The notes beneath the pieces are model-generated. The model did not search any database. It had not been told where the DNA came from and saw only the letters and a list, made by a program, of their open reading frames with translations. Made by a program: the position numbers and the translations under genes. A stretch of 64,000 bases of DNA, taken from the NCBI GenBank assembly GCA_963920705.1, contig OY987230.1:9619185-9683184 (forward strand), in the 5' to 3' direction. Numbering within the stretch: the first letter of the stretch is position 1; each line of letters begins with the position of its first letter. This DNA comes from Odiellus spinosus (lineage: Eukaryota > Arthropoda > Arachnida > Opiliones > Phalangiidae). Below are positions 13,301 to 21,592 of the stretch, one piece after another.

Positions 13301-13773
13301 GTTTATCAATTGGGGTCAGCTGATAGTTTACTCAGAATATGAGAAACAATTTGAATCTTTAGGCAAATATTTTCAGTTTATAATAATTAAGTTAACTGAT
13401 TGGTAAACCAATCATAAACAGTTCCACGTACCAAAATATTTATTTTCTCTGTCCATTTGGGCTATTTTCAAATTCCTTGACTTTACCCAGACTTTTTGGG
13501 CCAATTTCCAAATTCCCTGACTTTTCCAGGTTTTCCAGGTCGTGTACGAAACTACGAACCCTGATTATTTATGAAAATAAATTCAAAAGCTGTTCTATTT
13601 TTAGCTCTAAGTTTCCTTTTAAATACATTTTTAAAAGGGACCCAATTTAACTGTAACTATTTTTTTAGGACAACTATTTCATCGATTTGGGTTTCCTAGT
13701 ATTGCTGGGAGTTGGTTATATGATTATTGGACAAATTCTATTCTATATTAGAGCGAGGCTCTTTAAGGAATAG
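1331..13773 (+). CDS. ABC transporter G family half-transporter (White/ABCG1-like), copy 1
   Basis: Fourteen coding exons with matching phases: 1331-1406, 1467-1629, 2078-2149, 2621-2719, 3599-3837, 3994-4096, 4525-4547, 7049-7133, 8408-8500, 9517-9574, 10281-10536, 11925-12025, 12890-12987, 13669-13773 (stop TAG). The product is an NBD-first half-transporter that would dimerise in a membrane. Motifs: Walker A GASGAGKTT, Q-loop region AYVRQF, signature LSGGE, Walker B/D-loop ITCDEPTTGLDS, H-loop CTIHQPSS, and EEACHSR after NPADFF, as in the White group. Later exons encode the hydrophobic C-terminal domain (YWCFG, IPSYILWLKHISW, last helix GVGYMIIGQILFY). PolyA signal at 13879-13884. I could not find the N-terminal exon(s) or the TM1-TM2 exon(s) between 7133 and 8408. 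Reading on past 7133 meets a frameshift relative to copy 2 and then a stop, so function is uncertain. Introns are packed with MITEs. Confidence 0.85.
1790..1945. repeat. Intronic fragment of 'aaacttgtagctaa' element (family C)
   Basis: Inverse-orientation relative of the TTAA element at 29925-30311: shared stretches AATTTAAACACCAAAAAC and AAAGCTGTTCCACTGTTAGC. It lies in the intron between ABCG exons 2 and 3 and is also present in copy 2 (about 36410-36565). Confidence 0.5.
2215..2550. mobile_element. MITE-like element with CGCCCCGTA ends (copy 1)
   Basis: Ends in ACGGGGCGTTGTTTACTTTT; its body (AAACTAGCC, GTCTGGTTCGAGTGATTGG, CTCGATATTTTGAGTCGGGA) is the reverse complement of part of 4927-5650. 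So two members of one element family lie in opposite orientation within the ABCG introns. Also in copy 2 at about 36836-37170. Confidence 0.6.
2798..2929. mobile_element. 132-bp hairpin MITE in ABCG intron (copy 1)
   Basis: Almost perfect foldback: AAACCTGGCATTCATAA at the left pairs with the inverse at the right (TTCATGAACGCCAGG-like, ending CCAGGTTT), and TAGTAACTAACAAAAC pairs with GTTTTGTTAGTTACTA around a short centre. Identical position in copy 2 (37418-37549). Confidence 0.8.
4927..5655. mobile_element. MITE with CGCCCCGTA inverted ends, interrupted by another MITE (copy 1)
   Basis: Left end GTAAACAACGCCCCGTA is the inverse of right end TACGGGGCGTTGTTTAC. In copy 2 the same element is about 390 bp (39580-39955); the extra length here is the nested insertion 4979-5313. 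Confidence 0.7.
4979..5313. mobile_element. Copy-1-specific MITE with 7-bp target duplication
   Basis: Terminal inverted repeats CAGAAG-N2-GATGAAACCCTCC and its inverse, then TTTGAAGTCTA/TAGACTTCAAA. Flanked by perfect direct repeats CCCGTAC at 4972-4978 and 5314-5320. Copy 2 has one CCCGTAC at the same place (about 39625), a clean empty site. The insertion therefore followed the duplication. No ORF of interest. Confidence 0.88.
6364..6805. mobile_element. TTAA palindromic MITE, family A (copy 1, member 2)
   Basis: TTAA + AGGGAGAATGCAACC at the left, GGTTGCATTCTCCCT + TTAA at the right, with long inverted arms containing AGGCCTA...TTTAAA and AAATAGGCTTAGCTGGATT. Centre carries CGCATTGAAGGGTC / GACCCTTCAATGCG. 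Present at 40654-41103 in copy 2. Confidence 0.9.
7560..7715. mobile_element. Small inverted-repeat element in ABCG intron (copy 1)
   Basis: GGACACAAGGAGGAGCTTCGAA (split here as GGACACAAGG and AGGAGCTTCGAA) at 7560-7581 is the inverse of 7694-7715 with one mismatch. Also in copy 2 near 41856-42012. Confidence 0.6.
8160..8285. repeat. 29-bp tandem repeat (copy 1)
   Basis: About four units of CCAAAATAGTAACTTTTAG + TAACCTTTTT. Copy 2 (about 42455-42600) has one more unit, so the array has changed length since the duplication. Confidence 0.75.
8521..8646. mobile_element. MITE with CTCTTCAGACGA ends (copy 1)
   Basis: Left CTCTTCAGACGAAACGTAAG, right ...GCCTCGTCTGAAGAG; inverted inner repeats around CCTCAGTTAAATC. 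Related elements at 42820-42908 (shorter) and about 27783-27897. Confidence 0.7.
8655..8756 (+). pseudogene. Remnant of LINE ORF2 3' end (copy 1)
   Basis: Matches the start of the copy-2 LINE fragment (42919-43378), up to the shared CTTGCTCAG. The rest has been deleted here between short direct repeats (CTCAG / TTCAG). A longer A-run near 8662 also shifts the frame relative to copy 2. Confidence 0.6.
8850..9274. mobile_element. TTAA palindromic MITE, family A (copy 1, member 3)
   Basis: TTAA + AGGGAGAATACAACC on the left, GGTTGCATTCTCTCT + TTCA (decayed TTAA) on the right. Carries an uninterrupted TTAA at 9157-9160 that is the empty site of the insertion seen in copy 2 at 43757-44559. Confidence 0.85.
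9851..10211. mobile_element. CAGGGTTCGTAC-type MITE (copy 1)
   Basis: Degraded left end CAGGATTTGTACAAAATT and right end CGTGTACGAACCCTG, with body rich in TTCCCTGACC-like and TTTTCAAATT motifs. Same family as 13142-13562. In copy 2 (45256-45793) an internal 29-bp unit has expanded. Confidence 0.7.
10593..10959. mobile_element. TTAA palindromic MITE, family A (copy 1, member 4)
   Basis: TTAA + AGGGAGAATGCAACT at left; right end decayed (GGTTTCATTGCATCT + TTAA). Inverted arms contain AATAGGCTTAGCTGGATTCA and its inverse. Lies in the ABCG intron after exon 10281-10536; also in copy 2 from 46175, where the last bases are deleted. Confidence 0.85.
10966..11690. mobile_element. Large palindromic element with a second MITE at its centre (copy 1)
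   Basis: Outer arms: TTTCATTTCAATGTGCTCTC + ATAGAATAACGAA (about 11024-11056) are mirrored by TTCGTTATTCTATGGGAGCA + CATTGAAATGAAAAG (about 11579-11620). The arms continue through AATTGGAAAATT / AATTTTCCAATT. Element 11184-11502 sits at the fold point. The same nested arrangement is in copy 2, so both insertions predate the duplication. Confidence 0.75.
11184..11502. mobile_element. TTAA palindromic MITE, family B (copy 1)
   Basis: Left TTGA + AGGGAGAATGAAAGGCC, right GGCCCTCCATTATCCCT + TTAA, followed inward by AAAACAACCTATTTTTAATC and its inverse. The very centre is an 18-bp perfect stem (CTAAGCCTTGGCTGCCTAG and inverse) with a short loop. In copy 2 both ends keep TTAA (46787-47091). Confidence 0.85.
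11692..11842. mobile_element. Half of a family-A TTAA MITE (copy 1)
   Basis: Only the right arm of family A (TTTAAACGATAAG ... GGTTGCATTCTCCCT), yet with TTAA at both ends: 11692-11695 and 11839-11842. Same half element in copy 2 at 47281-47431. Confidence 0.75.
12091..12565. mobile_element. MITE with TAGTGCTCGGAA ends (copy 1)
   Basis: TAGTGCTCGGAATTTG at the left is mirrored by GATTCCGAGCACTA at the right; TTATCCG-type motifs recur in both arms. Lies in the intron after exon 11925-12025. Copy 2 has it at 47729-48152 plus a short tandem duplication of its left edge. Confidence 0.7.
13142..13562. mobile_element. CAGGGTTCGTAC MITE inserted in an older element (copy 1)
   Basis: Ends CAGGGTTCGTACAAAATT and ...GTGTACGAAACTACGAACCCTG. 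Flanked by GATTA on both sides (13136-13140, 13563-13567). It splits an older repeat whose parts are TTGGCACAGTGATTA and ATTTATGAAAATAAATTC (family C, compare 1880-1935). Copy 2: 48736-49208. Confidence 0.7.
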
Positions 13774-15747
13774 CCATATTTACCCGCAACTTAAAAGAAG
13801 TTTTTTATTATTATTGTAACGTACACTCTTTGTACAATATTTTTCTTTTATACCAGAAGTAATTAATATATTTCTCAAAATAAAAATTTGAAACCTTTTT
13901 TTGTCGCTTATTGATAAGCATTGGCTTTATGTTTCGGTAGAAAAGAAAAGTTTTCTGGAACGGGTCCCAGCAACATTTCGCTGAAAAATAACCAGACATT
14001 TTGATTTTTCATTTGTTAAAATAGAATCTCAACAATTGGGAATGCGCAGTACGTGAATGAAAATGTGATGACAATGCGATAAAATTGTTACGGTATTGAA
14101 GATTAAAAAAAAAACAGTGCAGACATTCAATTAATATAGACAAAATAGCAACCAGAAACCAACTGATTTAAAATGGTGAACCAAACAAGCCATATAAGTG
14201 ATCAAAAATAAATAAAAATGATAACATCACAGTTATTTTTACAGGGTTCGTACAAAACTTTCGAAGTTGACCCTGATTTTTCCAGGTTTTTCCTAATCAC
14301 TTTTTGATTAAACGAGCGGGAGGAAATTTGACAAAACCCGAATCGAATCAGGATGCATGCCTACATTAAATGACTTGCTAATTCTAAAAGGACTATTCGC
14401 AGTTTGAACTTAAAATTAATAAAAATCAGCTTATATTTAACTTCGATACTCAAATCACTTTTAGGTCTGGAGATAATTTCCTATTTCCCAATAATAGTTT
14501 ATTATAATAGTTTAGATATGTTAGGTGTAAGATAATTAGAATTAAAAGGTTTAAAAACTATAGGAGCGCAGTTAACTACCCTCGGTCAGGAAACGAATCC
14601 TGGTTTGGAGGAACTACCTGGTATATTTTTAATAGGATGGAATAGGTTTTAGGTAATTAACTTCTTAGTGGAATTCTTTGTTCGATGTGTAAATACAGTC
14701 TGAACCATAATGACGTATATTCATTTTCCCTAGTCCTGGGAGGATCCGGTATTTGGTCTCGCATAGACTCCATTGACAACTACTTTCAATGATTACTCAC
14801 GCATGATTATTTCTTGCATAATCTTTCCATGTTTTAAAGATATGAAAATCATGTATTTTCCACCTTTAGACCTTGCTTTAAACTTGAAAGGTTAAAATAT
14901 CAGTTTATGTGCCTAATCCCGATTTGACTTGGCTCAAATTTGTTTTAAAGACTAATATAAATGTACAGAAAATGTTAGCTAAAACCTATTCCACCATATT
15001 ACAAATGTACCAGCCTGGTAGTTAACCCTCAGTCCCTCACCCGTTGGAACAACCTTTTCTCATAATAATGTATATTTAACCAATACTGACAGCAAGAGAC
15101 GATCAATAACCTTTTTGAGCCAAATATTGGCACTATTTTAAAATCTCTAAATGTATGAAGTGGCTAGAGAAGAGGGAGAACGAAAAACTGGCGCAGACTG
15201 TTTTAAAAACATATGAAAAATATCCTAAATTGAACATTGATACGATGCCATTTACTGAAGTTAAAAGCTAGAGTAAATACTATAGCGTCTTTGGGAACAA
15301 AGAAACATAGGGTTATGGTATAAGATTAAATTACAGTACGACTTTGTAAAGTTAGTAAAATAATTTACAAAAAATCTAGATCAAGTAGATATATCAGTAG
15401 AGAGGGTGGATGACAGCTCATCCCGCGATCTATGCCTGATTTTGTGATAAGGGACAGTGTAAGCGCATTATGGTAGGGTTGATACATAGTTAAATGATAC
15501 GGCAATATTTAGAACCAAAATTACACAATCATTTGGGCTCCCACCCAAAATGGCTCGAAACAAATGTAAATTAGTAACTTATTGTTGTATCTTAATAGTT
15601 ACTTGTTATATTCCAATACTCACAATGTACATTCATTATATTTCCCGCCTAAATTGTAATGGCGGAAGGGTGGGGGGTGTGTCTTCACTAACAGTTACCA
15701 ATATCATTTCCAAGAATTACCTTTGTGATCCCTTTCCAATTAAAATC
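13774..15747. other. Region downstream of ABCG copy 1, no gene
   Basis: Contains the ABCG 3' UTR, a truncated CAGGGTTCGTAC fragment (14243-14300), and an imperfect palindrome of about 480 bp (14574-15050; GTTAACTACCCTC and ACCTATTCCA arms). The rest is AT-rich sequence. A 77-residue open frame at 15550-15783 is degraded in copy 2 and runs into the next element, so I do not call it a gene. Confidence 0.6.
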
Positions 15748-16059
15748 ACCACCGTCAATCTGCCAGAATATGCCCTAATATAGAGTATCGAAACTGGGTG
15801 GATTATTCCACCAGATCCGCGATGGACGAAATAGCTATAACCAACTCCAGACTAAAGTAAACAACGGATTCAAGCATTTTTCGACCAAAAACGTGATTTA
15901 ATTATGGAAAAAATCAACGGAAAAAACATTAAATCTAGGCTTAAGATATTTTATACTTTTAATGTAATTTTATTATGAAAATATTTAGAAGGTGCCACAT
16001 ATTCAGACTATAAAAGGGAAAAATTAACCAATAGAGGGCCCTAAACAAATTAGTATAGC

Positions 16060-16935
16060 TTGTACGTATGGTACTTTGACTTACAACTCCTGTCAAACAC
16101 ATAGGATCCATATCAAATTTAAATATGTTATTAAGCATTTAATTATCTATCGTATGAAACTAGTGTGATATCTGGGCCTCGCCTAGTTTAAAAGTTAGAG
16201 ATAGTTAAATTTAAGAAAATGTCATTTCCATTTTTTTTTTCCAAGTTCTGCAAGGGGGGATATTTTGTCTTATAACTCCCCTCACACACATAGGATCGAT
16301 ATCAAATTTAAATATGTTAGAGAGAATTTATTTATCTATCGAATGAAATTAAACTGATATCTGGGCCTCGCCTAGTTTAAAAGTTAGAGATATTTAAATT
16401 TAAGAAAATATCATTTTAATTTTTTTTTTTTTTTTTTTCCAAGTTCTGCAAGGGGGGATATTTTGTCTTATAACTCCCCTCACACACATAGGATCGATAT
16501 CAAATTTAAATATGTTAGAGAGAATTTATTTAGCTATCGAATGAAAGTAGTCTGATATCTGGGCCTCGCCTAGTTTAAAAGTTAGAGATAGTTAAATTTA
16601 AGAAAATGTCATTTCCATTGCAGAACTTGGAAAAAAAAATGGAAATGACATTTTCTTAAATTTAACTATCTCTAACTTTTAAACTAGGCGAGGCCCAGAT
16701 ATCAGTTTAATTTCATTCGATAGATAAATAAATTCTCTCTAACATATTTAAATTTGATATCGATCCTATGTGTGTGAGGGGAGTTATAAGACAAAATATC
16801 CCCCCTTGCAAAACTTGGAAAAAAAAAAATGGAAATGACATTTTCTTAAATTTAACTATCTCTAACTTTTAAACTAGGCGAGGCCCAGATATCACACTAG
16901 TTTCATACGATAGATAATTAAATGCTTAATAACAT
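16060..16935. repeat. Palindromic array of ~175-190-bp units
   Basis: Unit marks: ACACATAGGATCGATATC, GATATCTGGGCCTCGCCTAG, TTCTGCAAGGGGGGATA. Three units run forward (16060, 16260, 16452) and two run backward (from about 16615 to 16935). The innermost edge is at AAGTTCTGCAAGG / CATTGCAGAACTTGG. The first unit is continuous with the inner part of the element's terminal inverted repeat. Confidence 0.85.
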
Positions 16936-17492
16936 ATTCTTAGAACCCTACCGGGTTCTATGTTATGGGCCCATCATCATCTGTAATGCTATTTTGATTT
17001 CCTAAAAAATTCAGTCTCTAGCCAATCAAAACGCTCCATTCTCCCATAGAATAACATTAAAATCGACTCTTTCGAGGACAAGTCCAGTGATTGACAGAAC
17101 TAAAAGAGTAATTATTTGTTACAGTTATAATCACTTTTAAATGGTAGAGCAAGGTTCGAATGTTGAACTTTTCAAGTTTCATTTAAAAATATTAAGTCTA
17201 AGTATTTTAAAATTAATTCTGAAGTTGACCCTTTTTTTGGTACTTAGCTGGTTTCGCGCATGGCCAAATTCGTAATGTTATTCTATGGGATTTGGTTTTT
17301 TGAAAGTGGCTTACCTTTCAGATTTATTTTCTAATACTTCCGGATATTTTTCAGACTTGGATTTTCCGTGTGGTATGAATTAAGTTTCAAGCTTTATTTT
17401 AAGATTAATTTCATAATTTTACACCGATTAGTTGGCCCACAATCTATTTATGAAAACGGACGAAAAAGTAAGGCGGAGAAATAGATTCGCCA

Positions 17493-17530
17493 AAAACATA
17501 AGCCTAATTTGACAAATTAGGCTTAGGTTT
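17493..17530. other. Perfect hairpin
   Basis: AAGCCTAATTTG - A - CAAATTAGGCTT with extended pairing on both sides (AAACAT / AGGTTT partly). Lies inside the long-TIR element; role unknown, likely the collapsed core of a MITE of the AATAGGCTTA type. Confidence 0.6.
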
Positions 17531-18189
17531 TATATGGCTTTTTAACATAGCCTCCTCGATCACGCGCTTCGGCTGCGCTCGCGCTATAGAAGCCCCGGCA
17601 AAGAAAAAAATTAACATGTGTTTGAGAGAATAAATGGGAAATTAAAACTCCCCCAAAAGACGGCGCGAAAAAGCACAAAAATGTAGGGGGGAAAAGTCGA
17701 GGGGAGAAACAAATTCTTGTCTAAAGTTTTAAATTTACGCTCCAGCTTCCTGATTTTTTAACCACATCTAATTAAGTATGTACGGATAATTTACAAATTA
17801 ATTCCAAGCCTTTGAGAATTACAGATTTGGCGTTAATAATTGTTGAAACTAGCGAACCTATTATTTTTCTTTACTGACGGAGTTTTTTGCGGTTTTCACC
17901 TATTGCGCGGGGTTCTTTTTAAATCTAAAGCCTTGATCCATTAACACAGGCACTGCAGTCACGCTGTAGATGTTATTTATAAACTTATATTCTAATTTCA
18001 CCCTCTGATTTGATTTTTATTCTTTGACAATATACTATTTTACTCAAAAACAAGTGTTAAAATTAATAAGGTTGCAATTGTGAGAATTGATAAGAAAGAG
18101 AAATTACTAAATTTTGAAGCCGGGTAATAGGCCTTATTATAAAATTATCTTTGGAAACGAATAAAAGAACTGTTAAAAAGCACCCGTTT

Positions 18190-18340
18190 GTATTGAAGAT
18201 GGTCCCTTTTTTCAAGGCTGGTACAAAGTATAGGATTTTCTATACTTTTTCCAGCCTTGAAACTAACAAAAAGAGCCGTTAAATAGAGCCGTTTATACGG
18301 AAGATGGGACATTTTTTCAAGGTTGAGACATAGTCGGAAT
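18190..18340. repeat. Dispersed repeat, also at 29330-29470
   Basis: Shared text: TATAGGATTTTCTATACTTTT, AACTAACAAAAAGAG, GTTAAATAGA. The middle is self-complementary (TTTCAAGGCTGG ... CCAGCCTTGAAA). Confidence 0.6.
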
Positions 18341-18544
18341 TATCGTCTATTCGGGACAACTCTGTTTTCAAACCACTCTTCCCTGTTTCGGCGCGAAAAT
18401 CTAAATACGGCGGTCTTCTCTTGTCTTTTCGTAGGATACAGTTGTCTAAAAATTTTGAGACCTCTATGATGGGTATTTATTTCCTAGTAGTACATCACAT
18501 TCTTGTACACTAACTTGTAAGAAATCCCTTAATATTTTCGTGAA

Positions 18545-19147
18545 CTACTTTTTGCCCCTGCTACTTTTTGCCCCTGCTACTTTTTGCCCCTGCTACTTTT
18601 TGCCCCTGCTACTTTTTGCCCCTGCTACTTTTTGCCCCTGCTACTTTTTGCCCCTGCTACTTTTTGCCCCTGCTACTTTTTGCCCCTGCTACTTTTTGCC
18701 CCTGCTACTTTTTGCCCCTGCTACTTTTTGCCCCTGCTACTTTTTGCCCCTGCTACTTTTTGCCCCTGCTACTTTTTGCCCCTGCTACTTTTTGCCCCTG
18801 CTACTTTTTGCCCCTGCTACTTTTTGCCCCTGCTACTTTTTGCCCCTGCTACTTTTTGCCCCTGCTACTTTTTGCCCCTGCTACTTTTTGCCCCTGCTAC
18901 TTTTTGCCCCTGCTACTTTTTGCCCCTGCTACTTTTTGCCCCTGCTACTTTTTGCCCCTGCTACTTTTTGCCCCTGCTACTTTTTGCCCCTGCTACTTTT
19001 TGCCCCTGCTACTTTTTGCCCCTGCTACTTTTTGCCCCTGCTACTTTTTGCCCCTGCTACTTTTTGCCCCTGCTACTTTTTGCCCCTGTTAATTTTTGCC
19101 CCTGTTAATTTTTGCCCCTGTTAATTTTTGCCCCTGCTAATTTTTGC
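18545..19147. repeat. 16-bp minisatellite, array 1 (~38 units)
   Basis: Unit CTACTTTTTGCCCCTG, almost invariant, ending with three units of the variant TTAATTTTTGCCCCTG and one mixed unit. Read on the other strand the unit is CAGGGGCAAAAAGTAG, sharing CAGGGGCAA with array 2. All three plus frames stay open for 174-194 codons because 16 is not a multiple of 3 and the unit has no stop in any register. The 16-residue peptide repeat is therefore a by-product. Confidence 0.97.
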
Positions 19148-19304
19148 ACGTAATCCCTGAAAAATAATTAAGCCAAATTTAATGTTAAGCGTCAATGGGA
19201 GAAAATCGTCTGTTATGTTTTTTCTTAAATATTTCCGAGTGAATAAAATCAGTTGTTTTGAAATTTGAAACTCTAAATCGTGCCAGATTGTGATTATATT
19301 TAAA

Positions 19305-19435
19305 TTTCGTTTTAAAAGAAAATCTAATTGTATTTAAATTTAATGTTTTAAAAGAAAATTTAATTGTATTTAAATTTAATGTTTTAAAAGAAAATTTAAT
19401 TGTATTTAAATTTAATGTTTTAAAAGAAAATTAAA
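19305..19435. repeat. 36-bp AT-rich tandem repeat
   Basis: About 3.5 units of TTTAATTGTATTTAAATTTA + ATGTTTTAAAAGAAAA. Confidence 0.8.
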
Positions 19436-20083
19436 TATCTGTCACTTCAGACATTCAAGGCCATAACATGTCCTTCTGGGTCTTTGTTCGCAAAGACATT
19501 TTTGATATAATTTAAATTTGATATGGATCCTATGTGTTTGACAGGAGTTGTAAGTCAAAGTACCATACGTACAAGCTATACTAATTTGTTTAGGGCGCTC
19601 TATTGGTTAATTTTTCCCTTTTATAGTCTGAATATGTGGCACCTTCTAAATATTTTCATAATAAAATTACATTAAAAGTATAAAATATCTTAAGCCTAGA
19701 TTTAATTTTTTTCCGTTGATTTTTTTCCATAATTAAATCACGTTTTTGGTCGAAAAATGCTTGAATCCGTTAATGTTTACTTTAGTCTGGAGTTGGTTAT
19801 AGCTATTTCGTCCATCGCGGATCTGGTGGAATAATCCACCCAGTTTCGATACTCTATATTAGGGCATATTCTGGCAGATTGACGGTGGTTGCTTTTTGCA
19901 TCTTAAACTTTTTAGCGACTCTAGTCTCTAAGGTGTGGGGTGTATGACGTCATTTCCGTCTCTATTTTGGCGGTAAACCCCACAATTTGCGTGGCGGGAA
20001 ATTTGAATCATTAACTTTTTATTTTTGGGAAATGAATGGTTTTGCATCCCGTTGCATAATATAGAAGGTCCACCCACACACTG

Positions 20084-20491
20084 AAGGTAGATAGTGCCCC
20101 CTACTTGAACAGCTCAATTCAAGATAAACAACTCCCCAGTAGATAAAGACACCACTTGTTCTAGGCTGCAGACAGGCACCAGTAAAAATCCCTCCTTTTG
20201 TAAAACCATTGTTAAAATGTGTAAAAATTAAACCGTAATCATAAGGACATCAGTGTTTCAATTAATTGGTTACAAACAAACAAATCTGCGTCGCCATTGT
20301 GATTGTAACCAAACCGATTTGCTAAATGAGTTGTACACAAGGGTTTTGCAAGTGTAGGGGTTTTTAATTGCGCTCTGTCTGGAGTCTAGAACAAGCTGCA
20401 GTTATCTACTGGGGCTGGGGAGTTCTTTATCTTCAGTTCAGTTCATTTTCCACCCTTTTTAGCTGAACTAGTAGGAGGTGCCATCTACCTT
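20084..20491. mobile_element. Palindromic MITE (copy 1)
   Basis: AAGGTAGATAGTGCCCCCTA at the left is mirrored by TAGGAGGTGCCATCTACCTT at the right, with AGATAAACAACTCCCCAGTA and its inverse inside. Present in copy 2 at 51774-52186. Confidence 0.85.
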
Positions 20492-20633
20492 AAGCTATTA
20501 TTATTTTACGCGGGAAGTATGAATATACATTGAATATTGGTTATAGTTAATATTGGGATACAACACCTATACAATAATACGTGGAAATAGCAACCAAAAT
20601 CTCTAAAATAGGAACTAATTAATGGCAATAGTA

Positions 20634-21293
20634 TATTAGATAAAAACCAGTTGGGCAGCCGCCCACCTAGAAGGGAGGGCTATTTGTGACAGATATTACA
20701 ACTAAGAATGGACAGATATTAAATTACATCTGGCAATGGACAGATATATAAGTTTTATTACAACTCAGAATGGGCAGATATTAAATTACATCTTTCGATG
20801 GACAAATATAATTTTTTATTACAACTTGGAATGGCCAGATATTAAATTTTCAAATCAGTGCAATTCAGCCAAACCTTTCACAAATAACTCTGCCCTTTAT
20901 TTTAGTCATTCTGAATTTGTTGTACTGTCTTTTGTAACACACATTTTTTTTGGTGAAAGGAACTATGAAATAAAAATTTAAATCATCTTGTGACATACTA
21001 CGATATGAAACAGAAAATATTTATTTCAAAGGGCAGAGTTATTTGTGAAAGGTTTGGCTGAATTGCACTGATTTGAAAATTTAATATCTGGCCATTCCAA
21101 GTTGTAATAAAAAATTATATTTGTCCATCGAAAGATGTAATTTAATATCTGCCCATTCTGAGTTGTAATAAAACTTATATATCTGTCCATTGCCAGATGT
21201 AATTTAATATCTGTCCATTCTTAGTTGTAATATCTGTCACAAATAGCCCTCCCTTCTAGGTGGGCGGCTGCCCAACTGGTTTTTATCTAATAT
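20634..21293. mobile_element. Foldback element with subrepeats
   Basis: Two long inverted arms: TTAGATAAAAACCAGTTGGG + CAGCCGCCCACCTAG at the left, exact inverse at the right. Each arm holds about three copies of a ~57-bp unit (GGACAGATAT, TTAAATTACATCT, TTATTACAACT). Loop near 20905-21030. Located at the left edge of the 3.67-kb segment missing from copy 2. The 81-residue open frame inside is accidental. Confidence 0.85.
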
Positions 21294-21584
21294 CTGTCCC
21301 TTTAAAGAAACTCGTGTGATAAAAAGCATTCAAAAAATATTGAACGATGTTTGCATGCGCACCAAATTCAAATATCAGTTTCATTATCTATTCAAAAAGC
21401 GCGGATATCTTCTTAAAATAAGATTGTTACAAATTTAAAATATTAAAAAATCCACTTTCATATCCCTTTAAAACATGCGCTTCCTTATCCCTTTTCAAGG
21501 CTTTTAGAAACCTTGGGCCCAAGGGTGGCTGAATCGGGCAACTCGTTTCAACAATTTTTTTCCTCTCTCGTTTCCCAGCGAGGT
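21294..21584. other. AT-rich intergenic stretch
   Basis: No gene or repeat recognised. Contains a short inverted motif AACCTTGGGCCCAAGG near 21512. Confidence 0.4.
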
Positions 21585-21592
21585 ATGACGTC

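Larger units (their letters stand above)
15748..19889. mobile_element. 4.1-kb element with long terminal inverted repeats
   Basis: Outer ends are mirror images: ACCACCGTCAATCTGCCAG at 15748 and CTGGCAGATTGACGGTGGT ending at 19889. The inverted match continues for about 380 bp (to about 16130 and from about 19505), nearly without mismatch over the first 110 bp. Inside are a unit repeated three times directly and twice inverted (16060-16935), a 16-bp minisatellite (18545-19147) and an AT-rich 36-bp repeat (19305-19435). I find no transposase ORF. Copy 2 lacks it and has about 200 bp of other sequence there (51382-51592), so no target duplication can be read. Foldback or Maverick-derived origin cannot be told apart. 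Confidence 0.85.

Noticed and set aside
18540..19124. Long open frames (174-194 codons) encoding a LLLFAPATFCPCYFLP-type repeat protein
   Set aside because: Pure product of a stop-free 16-bp minisatellite: the same peptide appears in all three frames. No ATG context, splice or domain supports a gene.
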